Program-made: the position numbers and the translations under genes
The notes under the pieces: generated by a model
Database searches by the model: none
Seen by the model: the letters and a program-made list of their open reading frames with translations, nothing else
Told to the model about the DNA's origin: nothing
Assembly: GCA_964582055.1 (NCBI GenBank)
Contig: CAZOPT010000001.1
Span: forward strand, 73,541-137,540
Direction: 5' to 3'
Length of the DNA stretch: 64,000 bases
DNA from: JBKSMP01 sp964582055
GTDB lineage: Bacteria > Verrucomicrobiota > Verrucomicrobiia > Opitutales > UBA9783
In this document: in pieces, positions 1 through 8,927 of the stretch
Layout of the letters: each line of letters opens with the position of its first letter
Numbering within the stretch: position 1 is the stretch's first letter

Positions 1-2288
1 TGGGGTGCTTTCTTCTTATTATACGAATCTGTTTTCAAAGGGAAAGCAAAATCTAAACGAAAAGGTGCACCTAAAACATGAATTCTTAATCCAAACCCTG
101 CATCACTGTTCCAGCCACCTGATTTTGTATCTAAATATTTATTGTTAAGTTCTTTTACTTGACCGATATCAAAAAATCCAACTAGCCGAACAATGGAGTG
201 TACTTTGACAGAATATTCAGATTTTAAGTAAGAAAAACGCTTACCTCCTAAATTTTCATGATACTTGTCGTTGGTTTTAGGGCCTACTTCGCGGTAATCA
301 AAGCCACGTAAATTGTCTGGACCTCCTAAAAATTCGCGTTCAAAGAGTGGAACTTCTTGACCCGATAATCCACGAACCAAACCTGTTTTTCCACCGATAA
401 GAAAAGTTTGTTCATATTCTGGGCTAACTAAAAACCACCTAGCTGCTGTAAAATTTGTACGTAAATATTTAGTTGCTCCACCAAGACCTGCCCATTGATT
501 ATCCCAAACCATGTAAGTTCCACAGGTTGGATAAATAAACTGATCACGTGTATCACGTTCCAATAAAAATCCAATTTTAGAAATGGTACGTTTACCTTCT
601 TCGTCCTTGATGATTTGCGAAACATCTGCAGAATGGATATCCGTTAACTTAAATTGCTCGAGATGATAATATAACCGCCCTTCTACTTGTTCAAAAAGGC
701 GTTTAGCTAAATAAACTTCACCACCTAAACGTATTTCTTTGAAATGATCGCTATCAAACTTGCTCATGTTTCGAAACAAGTTGAATCCTAAACGTAGTTC
801 TCGATCAAACAACCAAGGCTCTTCAAACGATAAACCAACTTCGTTCGAGTACTTACCGATACTTGTATTAATTTGAAACTTTTGACCGGCACCACGAAAA
901 TAATCTTTGGAATTCTTATAATCAAAGTTATTTTGACTTAAAGTAACACCAAATGTAAACTTTTCAACACTATTGAGTGCACCTGAAAAATAAATACTTC
1001 CTGTAGGATTTTCTTCAACAATAACTTTTATGTCTTTTTCACAGGGACTATTAGAATCTTCCGGGGCTAATTGAACACTTTTGAAAAAACCTGTGTTGTA
1101 AAGACGTTGTTCTGCTTTTTTAATGCGTGTGCGGTCTAAAATATCACCAGGTGCTAGATTCATTTCGCGTAAAATAACACGTGCTTGTGTATGAATATTC
1201 CCACTTAAATAAAGCGAATGAATGCGATATTGTAATCCACGAGTGACTTGAAAATGTAGATCCAATAAACCTTCTGTAACCCATTTACGTGCGACATTTA
1301 CTTCTGCATCAATATAGCCATAACGTCCATAAAAATCTCGTATACGTTCACAAGCTTCTTCTATTTCTTCGGGCGAAGCAATGCTTCCTTCCTTGAGTTG
1401 TACACATTTTTTTAAAACCTCTAAATCTTCTGTTTTATCGCAATTTAATGCAATTTGATGAATTTTATAACAAATTCCTTCATTTACTGGAATAACAACA
1501 CGTAAATGATTTCCACGCTCTAATAAACGAATTTTATCACGATCAATTTCAACATCCAAATAGCCTTTATTTCTGTAAAGTGTTTCAATTTTTTCTAAAT
1601 CTTTCTGCCAAATTGTTTCATCAAAACGGCCTGTTTTTGTTAACCAAGATAACCAACCCCATGTTTTGGTACGCATTTGATCTAGCAGCTCTTTTTTTTC
1701 GAAAACACTTACCCCTTCAAAACAAATATCTTTAATACGCAAACAAGGACCTTCCTTAATTTCGAAAATGACTGTATGATATCCTGTTTTGCTTGGTTTT
1801 GTGCGAACTTTTGCTTCTACCTTACAGTAGCCTTTAGCCTGATAGAAATGCTTTAATACAGTTAAATCTTGGACTAATTGACTTTCGTTCATAGGCTGAT
1901 TAACCCGACTTTTCATCCCATAAAGTAACTCATTGTCGCGAAAATGCTTATTGCCAATAAATTGAAAGGTTTCAATACGTGGACAGATTTTCCCCAGAAG
2001 GCGAACCTTAAGCTTACCTGATTCAACTTCGGTAAACCAGTGTAGCTCATTAAACCAGCCTGTTTTGTAGAGTTGCTTAGACGCTAAATCTAAATCTTTT
2101 CCGCGAATTTGATTGCCTTCTTTAAATCCTAATTGTGCACGAACATAATCTTCAGAAATATTTTTGTAACCTTGTAACTCAATTTGTAATTGTTGAAGAG
2201 GCAACAATTCACCATTCCAAATGATTTCTTGCCCTTGTAGGAGCAAACCATCTAGTAAAAGACCTAAAATCCATGCTGTTTTTTTCAT
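1..2288 (-). CDS. bamA: Outer membrane protein assembly factor BamA (3' end cut by window)
   Basis: Central insertase of the BAM complex, which folds beta-barrel proteins into the outer membrane. I translated it by hand from the ATG at 2288; the frame stays open to the window edge, giving about 762 codons. The N-terminus (MKKTAWILGLLL, then a Gln-rich stretch) looks like a signal peptide. It is followed by repeated POTRA-like units (for example FQFIGNKHF, ICFEGVSVF, LYLSGNIH) and a C-terminal barrel containing LRGFDYR, the conserved VRGF-type motif of Omp85 proteins. Only the last strands are missing. The start lies 1 nt after the dnaB stop, with an AAAGGA ribosome site inside the end of dnaB, so the two genes are probably translationally coupled. 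Confidence 0.95.
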   Translation of the reverse strand, partial: MKKTAWILGLLLDGLLLQGQEIIWNGELLPLQQLQIELQGYKNISEDYVRAQLGFKEGNQIRGKDLDLASKQLYKTGWFNELHWFTEVESGKLKVRLLGKICPRIETFQFIGNKHFRDNELLYGMKSRVNQPMNESQLVQDLTVLKHFYQAKGYCKVEAKVRTKPSKTGYHTVIFEIKEGPCLRIKDICFEGVSVFEKKELLDQMRTKTWGWLSWLTKTGRFDETIWQKDLEKIETLYRNKGYLDVEIDRDKIRLLERGNHLRVVIPVNEGICYKIHQIALNCDKTEDLEVLKKCVQLKEGSIASPEEIEEACERIRDFYGRYGYIDAEVNVARKWVTEGLLDLHFQVTRGLQYRIHSLYLSGNIHTQARVILREMNLAPGDILDRTRIKKAEQRLYNTGFFKSVQLAPEDSNSPCEKDIKVIVEENPTGSIYFSGALNSVEKFTFGVTLSQNNFDYKNSKDYFRGAGQKFQINTSIGKYSNEVGLSFEEPWLFDRELRLGFNLFRNMSKFDSDHFKEIRLGGEVYLAKRLFEQVEGRLYYHLEQFKLTDIHSADVSQIIKDEEGKRTISKIGFLLERDTRDQFIYPTCGTYMVWDNQWAGLGGATKYLRTNFTAARWFLVSPEYEQTFLIGGKTGLVRGLSGQEVPLFEREFLGGPDNLRGFDYREVGPKTNDKYHENLGGKRFSYLKSEYSVKVHSIVRLVGFFDIGQVKELNNKYLDTKSGGWNSDAGFGLRIHVLGAPFRLDFAFPLKTDSYNKKKAP

Positions 2289-2289
2289 T

Positions 2290-3663
2290 TTAATCTAAAT
2301 CCTTTGCATAATTTTCAAAACGTGTTAATGACTTTATATAGGTCAAATTAACAGCCCCAACAGGCCCATTACGCTGCTTGGCAATCAGTAATTCTCGTAC
2401 GACAATATCTTCATTAACAGTCTCATCTACAGGACCATTTTCATCAAATTTTTTGGAAAGCAATAACACCAAGTCCGCATCTTGTTCTATCGAACCGGAT
2501 TCGCGTAAATCCGACAAACGAGGTTGCCGACGTTCTTTTTCGGATTCACGGTTCAACTGACTTAAAACAATTACAGGGACATTTAATTCCTTAGCTAATC
2601 CTTTGATGCCTCTGGAAATTTCCGCGATTTGTTGTTCACGAGGAACTTTGGGATCAGTGCCCGAAATCAATTGTAGGTAATCGATAATAACTAATCCCAA
2701 ACCATGTTGTGCATGCACACGACGTGCTTTTGAACGCAATTCTAATATAGTTGTATTTGAGGATGCATCGATCCATAAAGGTGCTTTCTTAAATTCAGAA
2801 GCAACCATCGTAAGTTCGTGCGACTTGCCATCTGTAATGTATCCACAACGCAATTTCGTCATGTTGATGTGTGCGCGCCCACACAGCATACGTATAGCTA
2901 ATTGTTCAGCGCTCATTTCAAGGCTGAAAAAGAGCGTTGGGACGGGATTTTTCCCTAAAATGGCCACTTCTGCAAAATTAAGTGCTAAAGCTGTTTTTCC
3001 CATCGATGGACGTGCTGCCAAAACAATCATTTCAGCTGGATGAAAACCAGATGTTAAATTGTCAAGTTCGATAAAACCACTTTTTATTCCGCTAACGCTT
3101 TCTGAATGTTGCAACAGATTCTGAATCGTGTTAACGGCTTTATCTAAAGAAACATCAAATGCCTGCGCAGAATCTTCGACACGGCCACTACTAATCTCTA
3201 AAACTTTTCCTTCGACACTTTCAATAAATTGATCGATGTCATCAACTCCTTGATAAGCATCTTCCAGGCCTGTCATAAAGAATCGAACCAAATTGCGTGC
3301 AATTTCTAAATCTTTTACTCTTTGAGCGTAAAAACTCAAATTGGCAGGTGTCTCAATGCGGTTTGTGATTTCGTTAAGATAAGCGTAATTCCCAATACGT
3401 TCTAGCTTTCCGGATGTCTTTAAACGTTCCGAAACGGTCAATTCATTAACTGGAGCACCTTCTTGGTACAAAAGTAAGCAAATTTTAAAAATTTCTGCAT
3501 GTGCAGGAATATAAAAAGAACAAGGCGATAGCTTTAAATCGATGCATTTTGCCAAACTATCTTGCCCTCCTTCCAACATACAAGCAGCCAACAAAGCCTG
3601 CTCGTAATCCACACTGTAAGGAGGCTCTCGAAGTGCTTTTTCTCGCTTAACTTCGTTAGCCAT
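2290..3663 (-). CDS. dnaB: Replicative DNA helicase DnaB
   Basis: Hexameric 5'-3' helicase that unwinds DNA at the replication fork. The N-terminal primase-interaction domain (DYEQALLAACM) is followed by a RecA-like ATPase with Walker A ARPSMGKTALAL, Walker B LVIIDYLQLI and a later SDLRESGSIEQDAD motif. These are standard DnaB signatures and the length (457 aa) is normal. The frame extends six codons upstream to a TTG directly after the rplI stop, but the ATG at 3663 (MANEVKREK) is the likelier start; neither has an obvious Shine-Dalgarno. It sits between rplI and bamA in one minus-strand operon. Confidence 0.96.
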   Translation of the reverse strand: MANEVKREKALREPPYSVDYEQALLAACMLEGGQDSLAKCIDLKLSPCSFYIPAHAEIFKICLLLYQEGAPVNELTVSERLKTSGKLERIGNYAYLNEITNRIETPANLSFYAQRVKDLEIARNLVRFFMTGLEDAYQGVDDIDQFIESVEGKVLEISSGRVEDSAQAFDVSLDKAVNTIQNLLQHSESVSGIKSGFIELDNLTSGFHPAEMIVLAARPSMGKTALALNFAEVAILGKNPVPTLFFSLEMSAEQLAIRMLCGRAHINMTKLRCGYITDGKSHELTMVASEFKKAPLWIDASSNTTILELRSKARRVHAQHGLGLVIIDYLQLISGTDPKVPREQQIAEISRGIKGLAKELNVPVIVLSQLNRESEKERRQPRLSDLRESGSIEQDADLVLLLSKKFDENGPVDETVNEDIVVRELLIAKQRNGPVGAVNLTYIKSLTRFENYAKDLD

Positions 3664-3681
3664 ACTTAATAATTGTAACAA

Positions 3682-4146
3682 TTAAGCAATTGGATTTTCG
3701 GAAACAACCTCAACGGATAAGTTTAAATGTATATCCTTGTGCAAGCGAACTTGGAATGAATGTCTTCCTAAAGTTTTTATTGGCTGTTGTAAGCGAATAC
3801 AGCTTTTGTCGAACTCAATACCTTCTTCAGTATAGCGTTTCCACAAATCGTTGTGTGAAACAGAACCGAATAATTTGCCTTCTTCTCCAGTCTTTACTGC
3901 AATTGTCAAAGAAATAGCTTCTAAACGTTTTGCTAGAGTTTGTGCTTCTTCTAACTCTTTTGCCTCACGAGCTGCACGAGCTTTCTGTAAGGCTTCTATT
4001 TGCTTTGCATTGGCGCGAACAAAAGGCATAACCCAATGCTTGGGCAATAGAAAATTGCGAGCATATCCTGCCTTTACGGAAACGATATCACCTTCGCCTC
4101 CAAGATTCTTTACTGGCTTTAACAACAAAACTTTTATATGTGCCAT
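3682..4146 (-). CDS. rplI: 50S ribosomal protein L9
   Basis: Large-subunit protein L9, 154 aa, close to the usual length of about 150. The N-terminal rRNA-binding domain carries the typical VKNLGGEGDIVSVKAGYARN and FLLPK signatures, followed by a charged connecting helix rich in Ala, Lys and Glu (residues about 50-75) and a C-terminal domain containing GKLFGSVSHNDLW. In many bacteria the order is rpsF-(ssb)-rpsR-rplI. Here rpsR is absent between ssb and rplI, where only 27 nt remain. Confidence 0.96.
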   Translation of the reverse strand: MAHIKVLLLKPVKNLGGEGDIVSVKAGYARNFLLPKHWVMPFVRANAKQIEALQKARAAREAKELEEAQTLAKRLEAISLTIAVKTGEEGKLFGSVSHNDLWKRYTEEGIEFDKSCIRLQQPIKTLGRHSFQVRLHKDIHLNLSVEVVSENPIA

Positions 4147-4173
4147 AATACGATTCTTATTAAATTTTAATTC

Positions 4174-4632
4174 TTAAAAAGGAACATCTTCATCTGCAGC
4201 ATTATTGAAAGGTGTATTTATACTTTCACCTTTGGATTCTGCCTTCTCATAAGAAAATGGTGTTGATGTTTTTTCTGTTCCATCTATTTGCTGAGCGTTT
4301 GACCCTACAAAGACAAAGTTTTCTAAAATAACCATCAATTTACTACGTTTTTCGCCGGTTTGATTTTGCCATTCATTTAAGCGTAAACGTCCTTCAACAA
4401 AAATAGGACGTCCTTTTGTGAAATATTTAGCAACAACTTCGGCTTGTTTTCCAAAAGCTTCTATATCCACAAACGTGGTTTCTTCTCGCATTCCATTTTC
4501 TGCTTTTTCAGTCTTTACAGAACGCGAACACGCCAATGTAAAACGGCAAATCGAAAGTCCACTGGGGGTTACACGCAATTCTGGATCGCGTACCAAATTC
4601 CCCATCAACATTACTTTATTATAAGAAGCCAT
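4174..4632 (-). CDS. ssb: Single-stranded DNA-binding protein
   Basis: Coats single-stranded DNA in replication, repair and recombination. The 152-aa protein has an N-terminal OB fold (starting MASYNKVMLMGNLVRDPELR, with GRLRLNEWQNQ inside), a polar low-complexity linker, and ends in DEDVPF. That end matches the acidic DDDIPF-type tip through which SSB recruits partner proteins. It lies between rpsF and rplI, as in many bacteria. The start ATG at 4632 is 6 nt from the rpsF stop. Confidence 0.96.
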   Translation of the reverse strand: MASYNKVMLMGNLVRDPELRVTPSGLSICRFTLACSRSVKTEKAENGMREETTFVDIEAFGKQAEVVAKYFTKGRPIFVEGRLRLNEWQNQTGEKRSKLMVILENFVFVGSNAQQIDGTEKTSTPFSYEKAESKGESINTPFNNAADEDVPF

Positions 4633-4638
4633 ACTGCT

Positions 4639-4932
4639 TTAAGCCTTAACTGCTTCAACAATAACACGATTGACGTTTGGATTTAAACCGATACGTTCTT
4701 GCAAAATTTTATTAAAAGAAGCGTCTGCTTTGCAAGTAATCGTAACGTATTGTCCTGCAACAAAATCTTTGCGTGGACAACGTGAAAAAGATTTTAATCC
4801 TAAATCTTCTACCTTTACAATATCGGCACCCATTTCTACAATAAGCCCCTTAACTTGTTCTACCAACGCATTAATCGGTTCGCGCCATTTATGCGTGTCT
4901 AAAATAAACGTTGCTTGATATTCTTTTTTCAT
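4639..4932 (-). CDS. rpsF: 30S ribosomal protein S6
   Basis: Small-subunit protein S6, 97 aa, with the ferredoxin-like alternation typical of the family: YQATFILDT at the start, GLKSFSRCPRKDFVAGQYV in the middle and VNRVIVEAV at the end. S6 normally pairs with S18 in the platform of the 30S subunit, but the S18 gene is not in this cluster. It is followed by ssb and preceded by pth with a 4-nt gap, so it is co-transcribed on the minus strand. Confidence 0.93.
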   Translation of the reverse strand: MKKEYQATFILDTHKWREPINALVEQVKGLIVEMGADIVKVEDLGLKSFSRCPRKDFVAGQYVTITCKADASFNKILQERIGLNPNVNRVIVEAVKA

Positions 4933-4936
4933 TTTA

Positions 4937-5512
4937 TTATCGTTCTATAAAATTCAGGCCTTTTATGACGCCTTTGTCAATAAGGACTTCAATGTTCTTT
5001 TCAAATTTTTTTGTAATTTCGGGTAATTCTGCTATTTCTTGTTCTGTCAAACGCCCCAAAACAAAACTGTTAAGTTGCATTGTAGGCGATCCCAAGCCGA
5101 TGCGATAGCGTATAAAACCATTTCCTAAATGCGAAATAATGCTTTTTATGCCATTATGACCTGCATCTCCTGGAATAGTTGAAACTTTAAACTTTAACCA
5201 AGGAATGGTAACATCGTCACAGATAACCAATACTTCTTCCGTTTTTAGTTTGAAATAGTGACAAAAAGCTTGGACAGCTTCACCACTTAAATTCATAAAT
5301 GTTTGCGGTTTTATGCAATAAATTTTGTGATTTGCAATAGAAATAACAGCAACTTGACACTTGCACTTTTTATTTTCCTCCCAGCATCCTCCCTTAGATT
5401 TTATTAAAGCGTCTAAGAGAAGAAAACCCATATTGTGACGCGTGAGCGCATACAGCAAACCTGGATTTCCTAATCCCACGAGCAAACTTATTGTCCAATT
5501 TAGAGCAGGCAT
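4937..5512 (-). CDS. pth: Peptidyl-tRNA hydrolase
   Basis: Cytosolic esterase that releases peptides from peptidyl-tRNA dropped by ribosomes. The family motifs are present: VGLGNPG near the N-terminus, TRHNMGF with the catalytic His, PQTFMNLSGE, VICDDVTIP with the conserved Asp, and GDAGHNGIKSI. The length of 191 aa is normal. The ATG at 5512 (MPALNW) is preferred over the TTG one codon upstream. The gene lies directly after rplY and before rpsF; the rplY-pth pairing is common in bacteria. Confidence 0.96.
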   Translation of the reverse strand: MPALNWTISLLVGLGNPGLLYALTRHNMGFLLLDALIKSKGGCWEENKKCKCQVAVISIANHKIYCIKPQTFMNLSGEAVQAFCHYFKLKTEEVLVICDDVTIPWLKFKVSTIPGDAGHNGIKSIISHLGNGFIRYRIGLGSPTMQLNSFVLGRLTEQEIAELPEITKKFEKNIEVLIDKGVIKGLNFIER

Positions 5513-5530
5513 CAAGTAGATTTATTTTAT

Positions 5531-6133
5531 TTACTTTTGGCTAACTTCTTTTTCGTCTTCAGCTGCTTCAATATTATCGTCTTCTAGCTCTACACAAGAA
5601 ACAACAACATCATCTACAGGCGTTTTGTAAACAATGCCTTTAAGCGCAGGCAAATTCTTAACGTGCATAGACATACCTAAACCTAAACTTGCAATGTCAA
5701 CCTCGATGAATGCAGGAAGATTATCTGGCAAACAAGAAATGGCAACCGTATGACGAGCAATATCCAAAAGTCCTCCACCTTCTTTTACACCAATAGGATC
5801 GCCGATAAAACGTAAAGGTACGTTGGTAATCATAGGTTTGTCGGCAGCAATCTCTTTAAAATCAACATGTAAGAAGTTATCCTTGCGAGGATCGCGTTGC
5901 TCTGCTTGTAACATTGCTAAGGTTACTTCTTCACCGCAAACGAGCTCTATAAATGCAACTCCGTCTCCTTTTTCTAACATCATTTTGCGGAATTCAGGTG
6001 TCAAAATTTGTAACTGTTTTACGCCCGAATGACCATAAACGACGGCAGGAATATATCCACTTTTACGTAAGCGTCCACTTGCCCTGGAACCATTCACTTC
6101 ACGCTTTTCAACAACAAGTCGTATCTTTTTCAT
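5531..6133 (-). CDS. rplY: 50S ribosomal protein L25 (long, CTC-type)
   Basis: 5S-rRNA-binding ribosomal protein L25 in its two-domain CTC form (200 aa), rather than the short form of about 94 aa in E. coli. The N-terminal L25 domain has the signature RLRKSGYIPAVVYG. The C-terminal TL5-like domain runs from about residue 95 to 185 and is followed by an acidic Glu/Asp-rich tail. It is the first gene of the minus-strand ribosomal/replication operon and is divergent from miaB, with about 100 AT-rich bases between them that should hold both promoters. Confidence 0.93.
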   Translation of the reverse strand: MKKIRLVVEKREVNGSRASGRLRKSGYIPAVVYGHSGVKQLQILTPEFRKMMLEKGDGVAFIELVCGEEVTLAMLQAEQRDPRKDNFLHVDFKEIAADKPMITNVPLRFIGDPIGVKEGGGLLDIARHTVAISCLPDNLPAFIEVDIASLGLGMSMHVKNLPALKGIVYKTPVDDVVVSCVELEDDNIEAAEDEKEVSQK

Positions 6134-6237
6134 AAATCTTTTATTGCTATAACAACTTTTTATACTTTAAAGTAACTACACATTAAAGAAGCAAAATTTT
6201 TTACAACATACAACTTAAAAAATAGTTTTTTTACAAA

Positions 6238-7569
6238 ATGGAAAAATTGGGAAGGAAAATTTGGATAAAAACATACGGTTGTCAGATGAATATGCGTGAT
6301 AGTGATACGCTAAAAACACTCTTGGAAGCCGATGGACACTGTATTGTTGATGCAGAAGAGGAAGCAGACATTGCACTTTTATATACTTGCAGTATTCGCG
6401 ATCTTGCTGAAAATAAAGTTTTGGGAAAAGCAGGGCGTTTAATATGTAACAAGAAAAAGAATCCTAATTATCGTATTGGAATTTTAGGTTGTATGGCTTC
6501 GCGACAAGGTAAAAATTTATTAAAAAAGTTACCGCAACTCGATTGGATTATTGCGCCACAAAATTTGTCTGAAGCACCACGGCTAATTCGCCAGACTTTA
6601 GAAAATAATCTTACGGATTGTTTAGTTTCTGAAATCCCTGAAGTTTTTGATTTTTCTTGTTATGAGGCCAAAGGAGTTAGTCAAGCTACTTTGTTTGTTC
6701 CTATTCAGCAAGGTTGCAATATGGCTTGTTCATACTGTATTGTGCCACAGACAAGAGGTCGGCAACAAAATCGTTCTTTGACCTCCATTCTAAAAGAAAT
6801 TGCAACAGCTGCTCGAGGAGGCACAAAAGAAATTACTTTACTAGGGCAAATTGTTAATTCCTATCAGGATCCAGAAACGCAAAAACGTTTTTCGGATTTG
6901 TTGGAAGCTGTACAGGCTATTGAAGGAATTGAACGTATCCGTTTTGTTTCGCCTCATCCTACCTTTTTTATCGATAATTTAATTGAATGTTTTGCGAAAC
7001 TGCCTAAGTTATGTCCTGCCATTCATTTGCCGGTTCAAAGTGGATCAAATCGCTTATTAAAAGAAATGCATCGCGCTTATACAAAAGAAAAGATTTATGC
7101 AATTGTGAATGAATTGAGGGCCATTGATCCACTGTTTTCTATTTCTACAGATGTTATAGTAGGTTATCCAGGTGAAACAGAAACCGATTTTAAAGATACA
7201 TGTGAATTGTTTGATCATATTCAGTTTGATATGGCTTATGTTTTTAAATATAGTCCACGTCCATCGACCCTTGCTGCACCTCAACAAGATACGATCTTGG
7301 GCATAGAAGATGCTGTTAAGGAAGAACGTAATCAGATTCTTTTGGAAAAGTTGAATCGTTATTCGACAGCTTACAATGAGCGTTTTTTAGGTACACAGCA
7401 ATCGATTTTAATAGAAGGTAAACCGCATCGGGGAGCTAATAAACTTTTTGGTCGCAATGTTTATAATAAGAAGGTTATTATTGAAGGTCCTGAATCATGG
7501 ATTGGTGCCTTAAAAATGGTATATATAACAAAAACTTCTTCCAGTATTCTCGAGGGTAAAGCTTTGTGA
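6238..7569 (+). CDS. miaB: tRNA-2-methylthio-N6-dimethylallyladenosine synthase MiaB
   Basis: Radical-SAM enzyme that methylthiolates i6A37 of tRNAs reading codons that start with U. The N-terminal MTTase domain has the three cluster cysteines (Cys15 in YGCQMN, Cys51 in YTCSIRDLAENK, Cys85 in GCMA). The radical-SAM motif is Cys160, Cys164 and Cys167 (CNMACSYC), followed by VPQTRGRQ. A TRAM-like RNA-binding tail begins near residue 375. YTCS replaces the more usual NTCS, but SIRDLAENK is typical of MiaB rather than RimO or MtaB. Length of 443 aa is normal. Confidence 0.94.
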   Translation: MEKLGRKIWIKTYGCQMNMRDSDTLKTLLEADGHCIVDAEEEADIALLYTCSIRDLAENKVLGKAGRLICNKKKNPNYRIGILGCMASRQGKNLLKKLPQLDWIIAPQNLSEAPRLIRQTLENNLTDCLVSEIPEVFDFSCYEAKGVSQATLFVPIQQGCNMACSYCIVPQTRGRQQNRSLTSILKEIATAARGGTKEITLLGQIVNSYQDPETQKRFSDLLEAVQAIEGIERIRFVSPHPTFFIDNLIECFAKLPKLCPAIHLPVQSGSNRLLKEMHRAYTKEKIYAIVNELRAIDPLFSISTDVIVGYPGETETDFKDTCELFDHIQFDMAYVFKYSPRPSTLAAPQQDTILGIEDAVKEERNQILLEKLNRYSTAYNERFLGTQQSILIEGKPHRGANKLFGRNVYNKKVIIEGPESWIGALKMVYITKTSSSILEGKAL

Positions 7570-7608
7570 TTTATATAAATTCTTTCGAAGGTTTATGCGA
7601 AATTAAAC

Positions 7609-7637
7609 TTGACGCAAGAGTGAGCAATGGTTTACTA
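7609..7637 (+). promoter_or_regulatory. Possible promoter for rpmF-plsX-fabH
   Basis: A TTGACG hexamer at 7609-7614 is followed after 17 nt by TTACTA (7632-7637), about 30 nt upstream of rpmF. The -35 match is good and the -10 match is weak. Confidence 0.3.
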
Positions 7638-7666
7638 CTAGTTATTATTTAACAGAGTTCATAATT

Positions 7667-7843
7667 ATGGGACAACCAAAGAGAAAACAATCAAAGATGC
7701 GCAGTCGTTTACGGCGCGGAGCTCACAATTTTAAAATGCCTGCACTTATGAAAGATGCCGAAGGTAATTTGGTAATGCGTCATCGTGTTAATCCAGTTAC
7801 GGGCATGTATCGCGATCGCCAAGTGCTTGAAGTAGAGTTATAA
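7667..7843 (+). CDS. rpmF: 50S ribosomal protein L32
   Basis: Short gene of 58 codons, translated by hand from the ATG at 7667 to the TAA at 7841. It begins MGQPKRKQSKMRSRLRRG, typical of L32, which has an Arg/Lys-rich N-terminus. The C-terminal half (HRVNPVTGMYRDRQV) matches the family but has no zinc-ribbon cysteines, so it is a cysteine-free L32. It is followed after 6 nt by plsX, the usual rpmF-plsX-fabH order of many bacteria. The yceD (DUF177) gene that often precedes rpmF is not in the 97-nt gap upstream. Confidence 0.93.
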   Translation: MGQPKRKQSKMRSRLRRGAHNFKMPALMKDAEGNLVMRHRVNPVTGMYRDRQVLEVEL

Positions 7844-7849
7844 CTTTCC

Positions 7850-8926
7850 ATGCAACTTTCTTTGCCAAGCAAACAGAATCAGCTGCCAAAATTAGCAGTT
7901 GATGTGATGGGAGCTGATTTTGGACCTCAGCAAATAATTGCAGGGGTGCGTTTGGCTTTGGAAATAAATGCATATCGAATAGGAAAGTTATTTCTTGTAG
8001 GGGATGAAAACATTTTAAATCCTATTGTACAAGCAGAAGGTTTAAATAGGGAATCTCTGATTGAGGTTGTACATGCTTCTCAAGTGATCGCTATGGATGA
8101 AAAACCTTTGCAAACGCTTAAACAAAAGAAAGATGCCTCGATGTTTCGTGCCATTGATTTGGTGAAACAAGGTCTAGCGCAATCAGTTTTAAGTTGTGGA
8201 AATACAGGCAGTTTAATGGCTGGAAGCACCTTGAAATTGCGTACAATTCCAGGTGTGGAACGTCCTGCTTTAGCAAGTGTTATTCCTACAAGGATCCACC
8301 AATTTGTGTTGATTGACGTGGGGGCTAATCCAAATTCTACAACAAAGCATTTGGTTCATAATGCCATCTTGGGAGCTTATTTTGCAAAAGCAGTTTTAGG
8401 TAAAAAAGCACCAAGGGTAGGGTTGTTAACGATCGGGACCGAGGAAGGCAAAGGGAACGAGTTAGTGCAGCAAACACATGATTACTTGAAGCAGTTAGAC
8501 GGAGAGCATTTAAACTATAGTGGTTTAATTGAAGGTTTTGATTTATTTGAAGATTGTGTAGATGTTGTGGTTTGTGGAGGATTCGTAGGTAATATTTTGC
8601 TTAAAACTTGTGAATCTTTATTCCTAAATTTAAAAGAATTTTTGAAGCAAGAATTTGAACGTACGTACTTGCGAAAGTTAGGTGCAACCTTAGCTTCTGG
8701 TGTTTTTAAAAGCATGCGCAAACAATTTTCTCCCGACAAATTTAGCGGAGCACCGTTGTTAGGACTCAATGGTTGGGTATTTAAATCCCATGGGTCTAGT
8801 AAAGCAGAAGCAATTGCAAGCGCATTAAATATGAGTTTAAATTGTTTAGAGCTTTACGATTTACAAGCAATTTCTTCAGCCATCGAGACGGCAAATTCAC
8901 TATTAAAATTAGATGAAAAGAGATAG
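7850..8926 (+). CDS. plsX: Phosphate acyltransferase PlsX
   Basis: Converts acyl-ACP to acyl-phosphate, the first step of phospholipid synthesis in most bacteria; a peripheral membrane enzyme. Family signatures are LAVDVMGADFGP at the N-terminus, SCGNTGSLMAGS and PALASVIPT in the middle, and FSGAPLLGLNG near the C-terminus. Length of 358 aa is close to usual. It is tightly packed between rpmF (6 nt) and fabH, linking membrane-lipid and fatty-acid initiation enzymes to a ribosomal gene. Confidence 0.96.
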   Translation: MQLSLPSKQNQLPKLAVDVMGADFGPQQIIAGVRLALEINAYRIGKLFLVGDENILNPIVQAEGLNRESLIEVVHASQVIAMDEKPLQTLKQKKDASMFRAIDLVKQGLAQSVLSCGNTGSLMAGSTLKLRTIPGVERPALASVIPTRIHQFVLIDVGANPNSTTKHLVHNAILGAYFAKAVLGKKAPRVGLLTIGTEEGKGNELVQQTHDYLKQLDGEHLNYSGLIEGFDLFEDCVDVVVCGGFVGNILLKTCESLFLNLKEFLKQEFERTYLRKLGATLASGVFKSMRKQFSPDKFSGAPLLGLNGWVFKSHGSSKAEAIASALNMSLNCLELYDLQAISSAIETANSLLKLDEKR

Positions 8927-8927
8927 T

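Noticed and set aside
428..625. 65-codon minus-strand ORF
   Set aside because: It lies in another frame of the bamA coding region, which translates cleanly through this interval.
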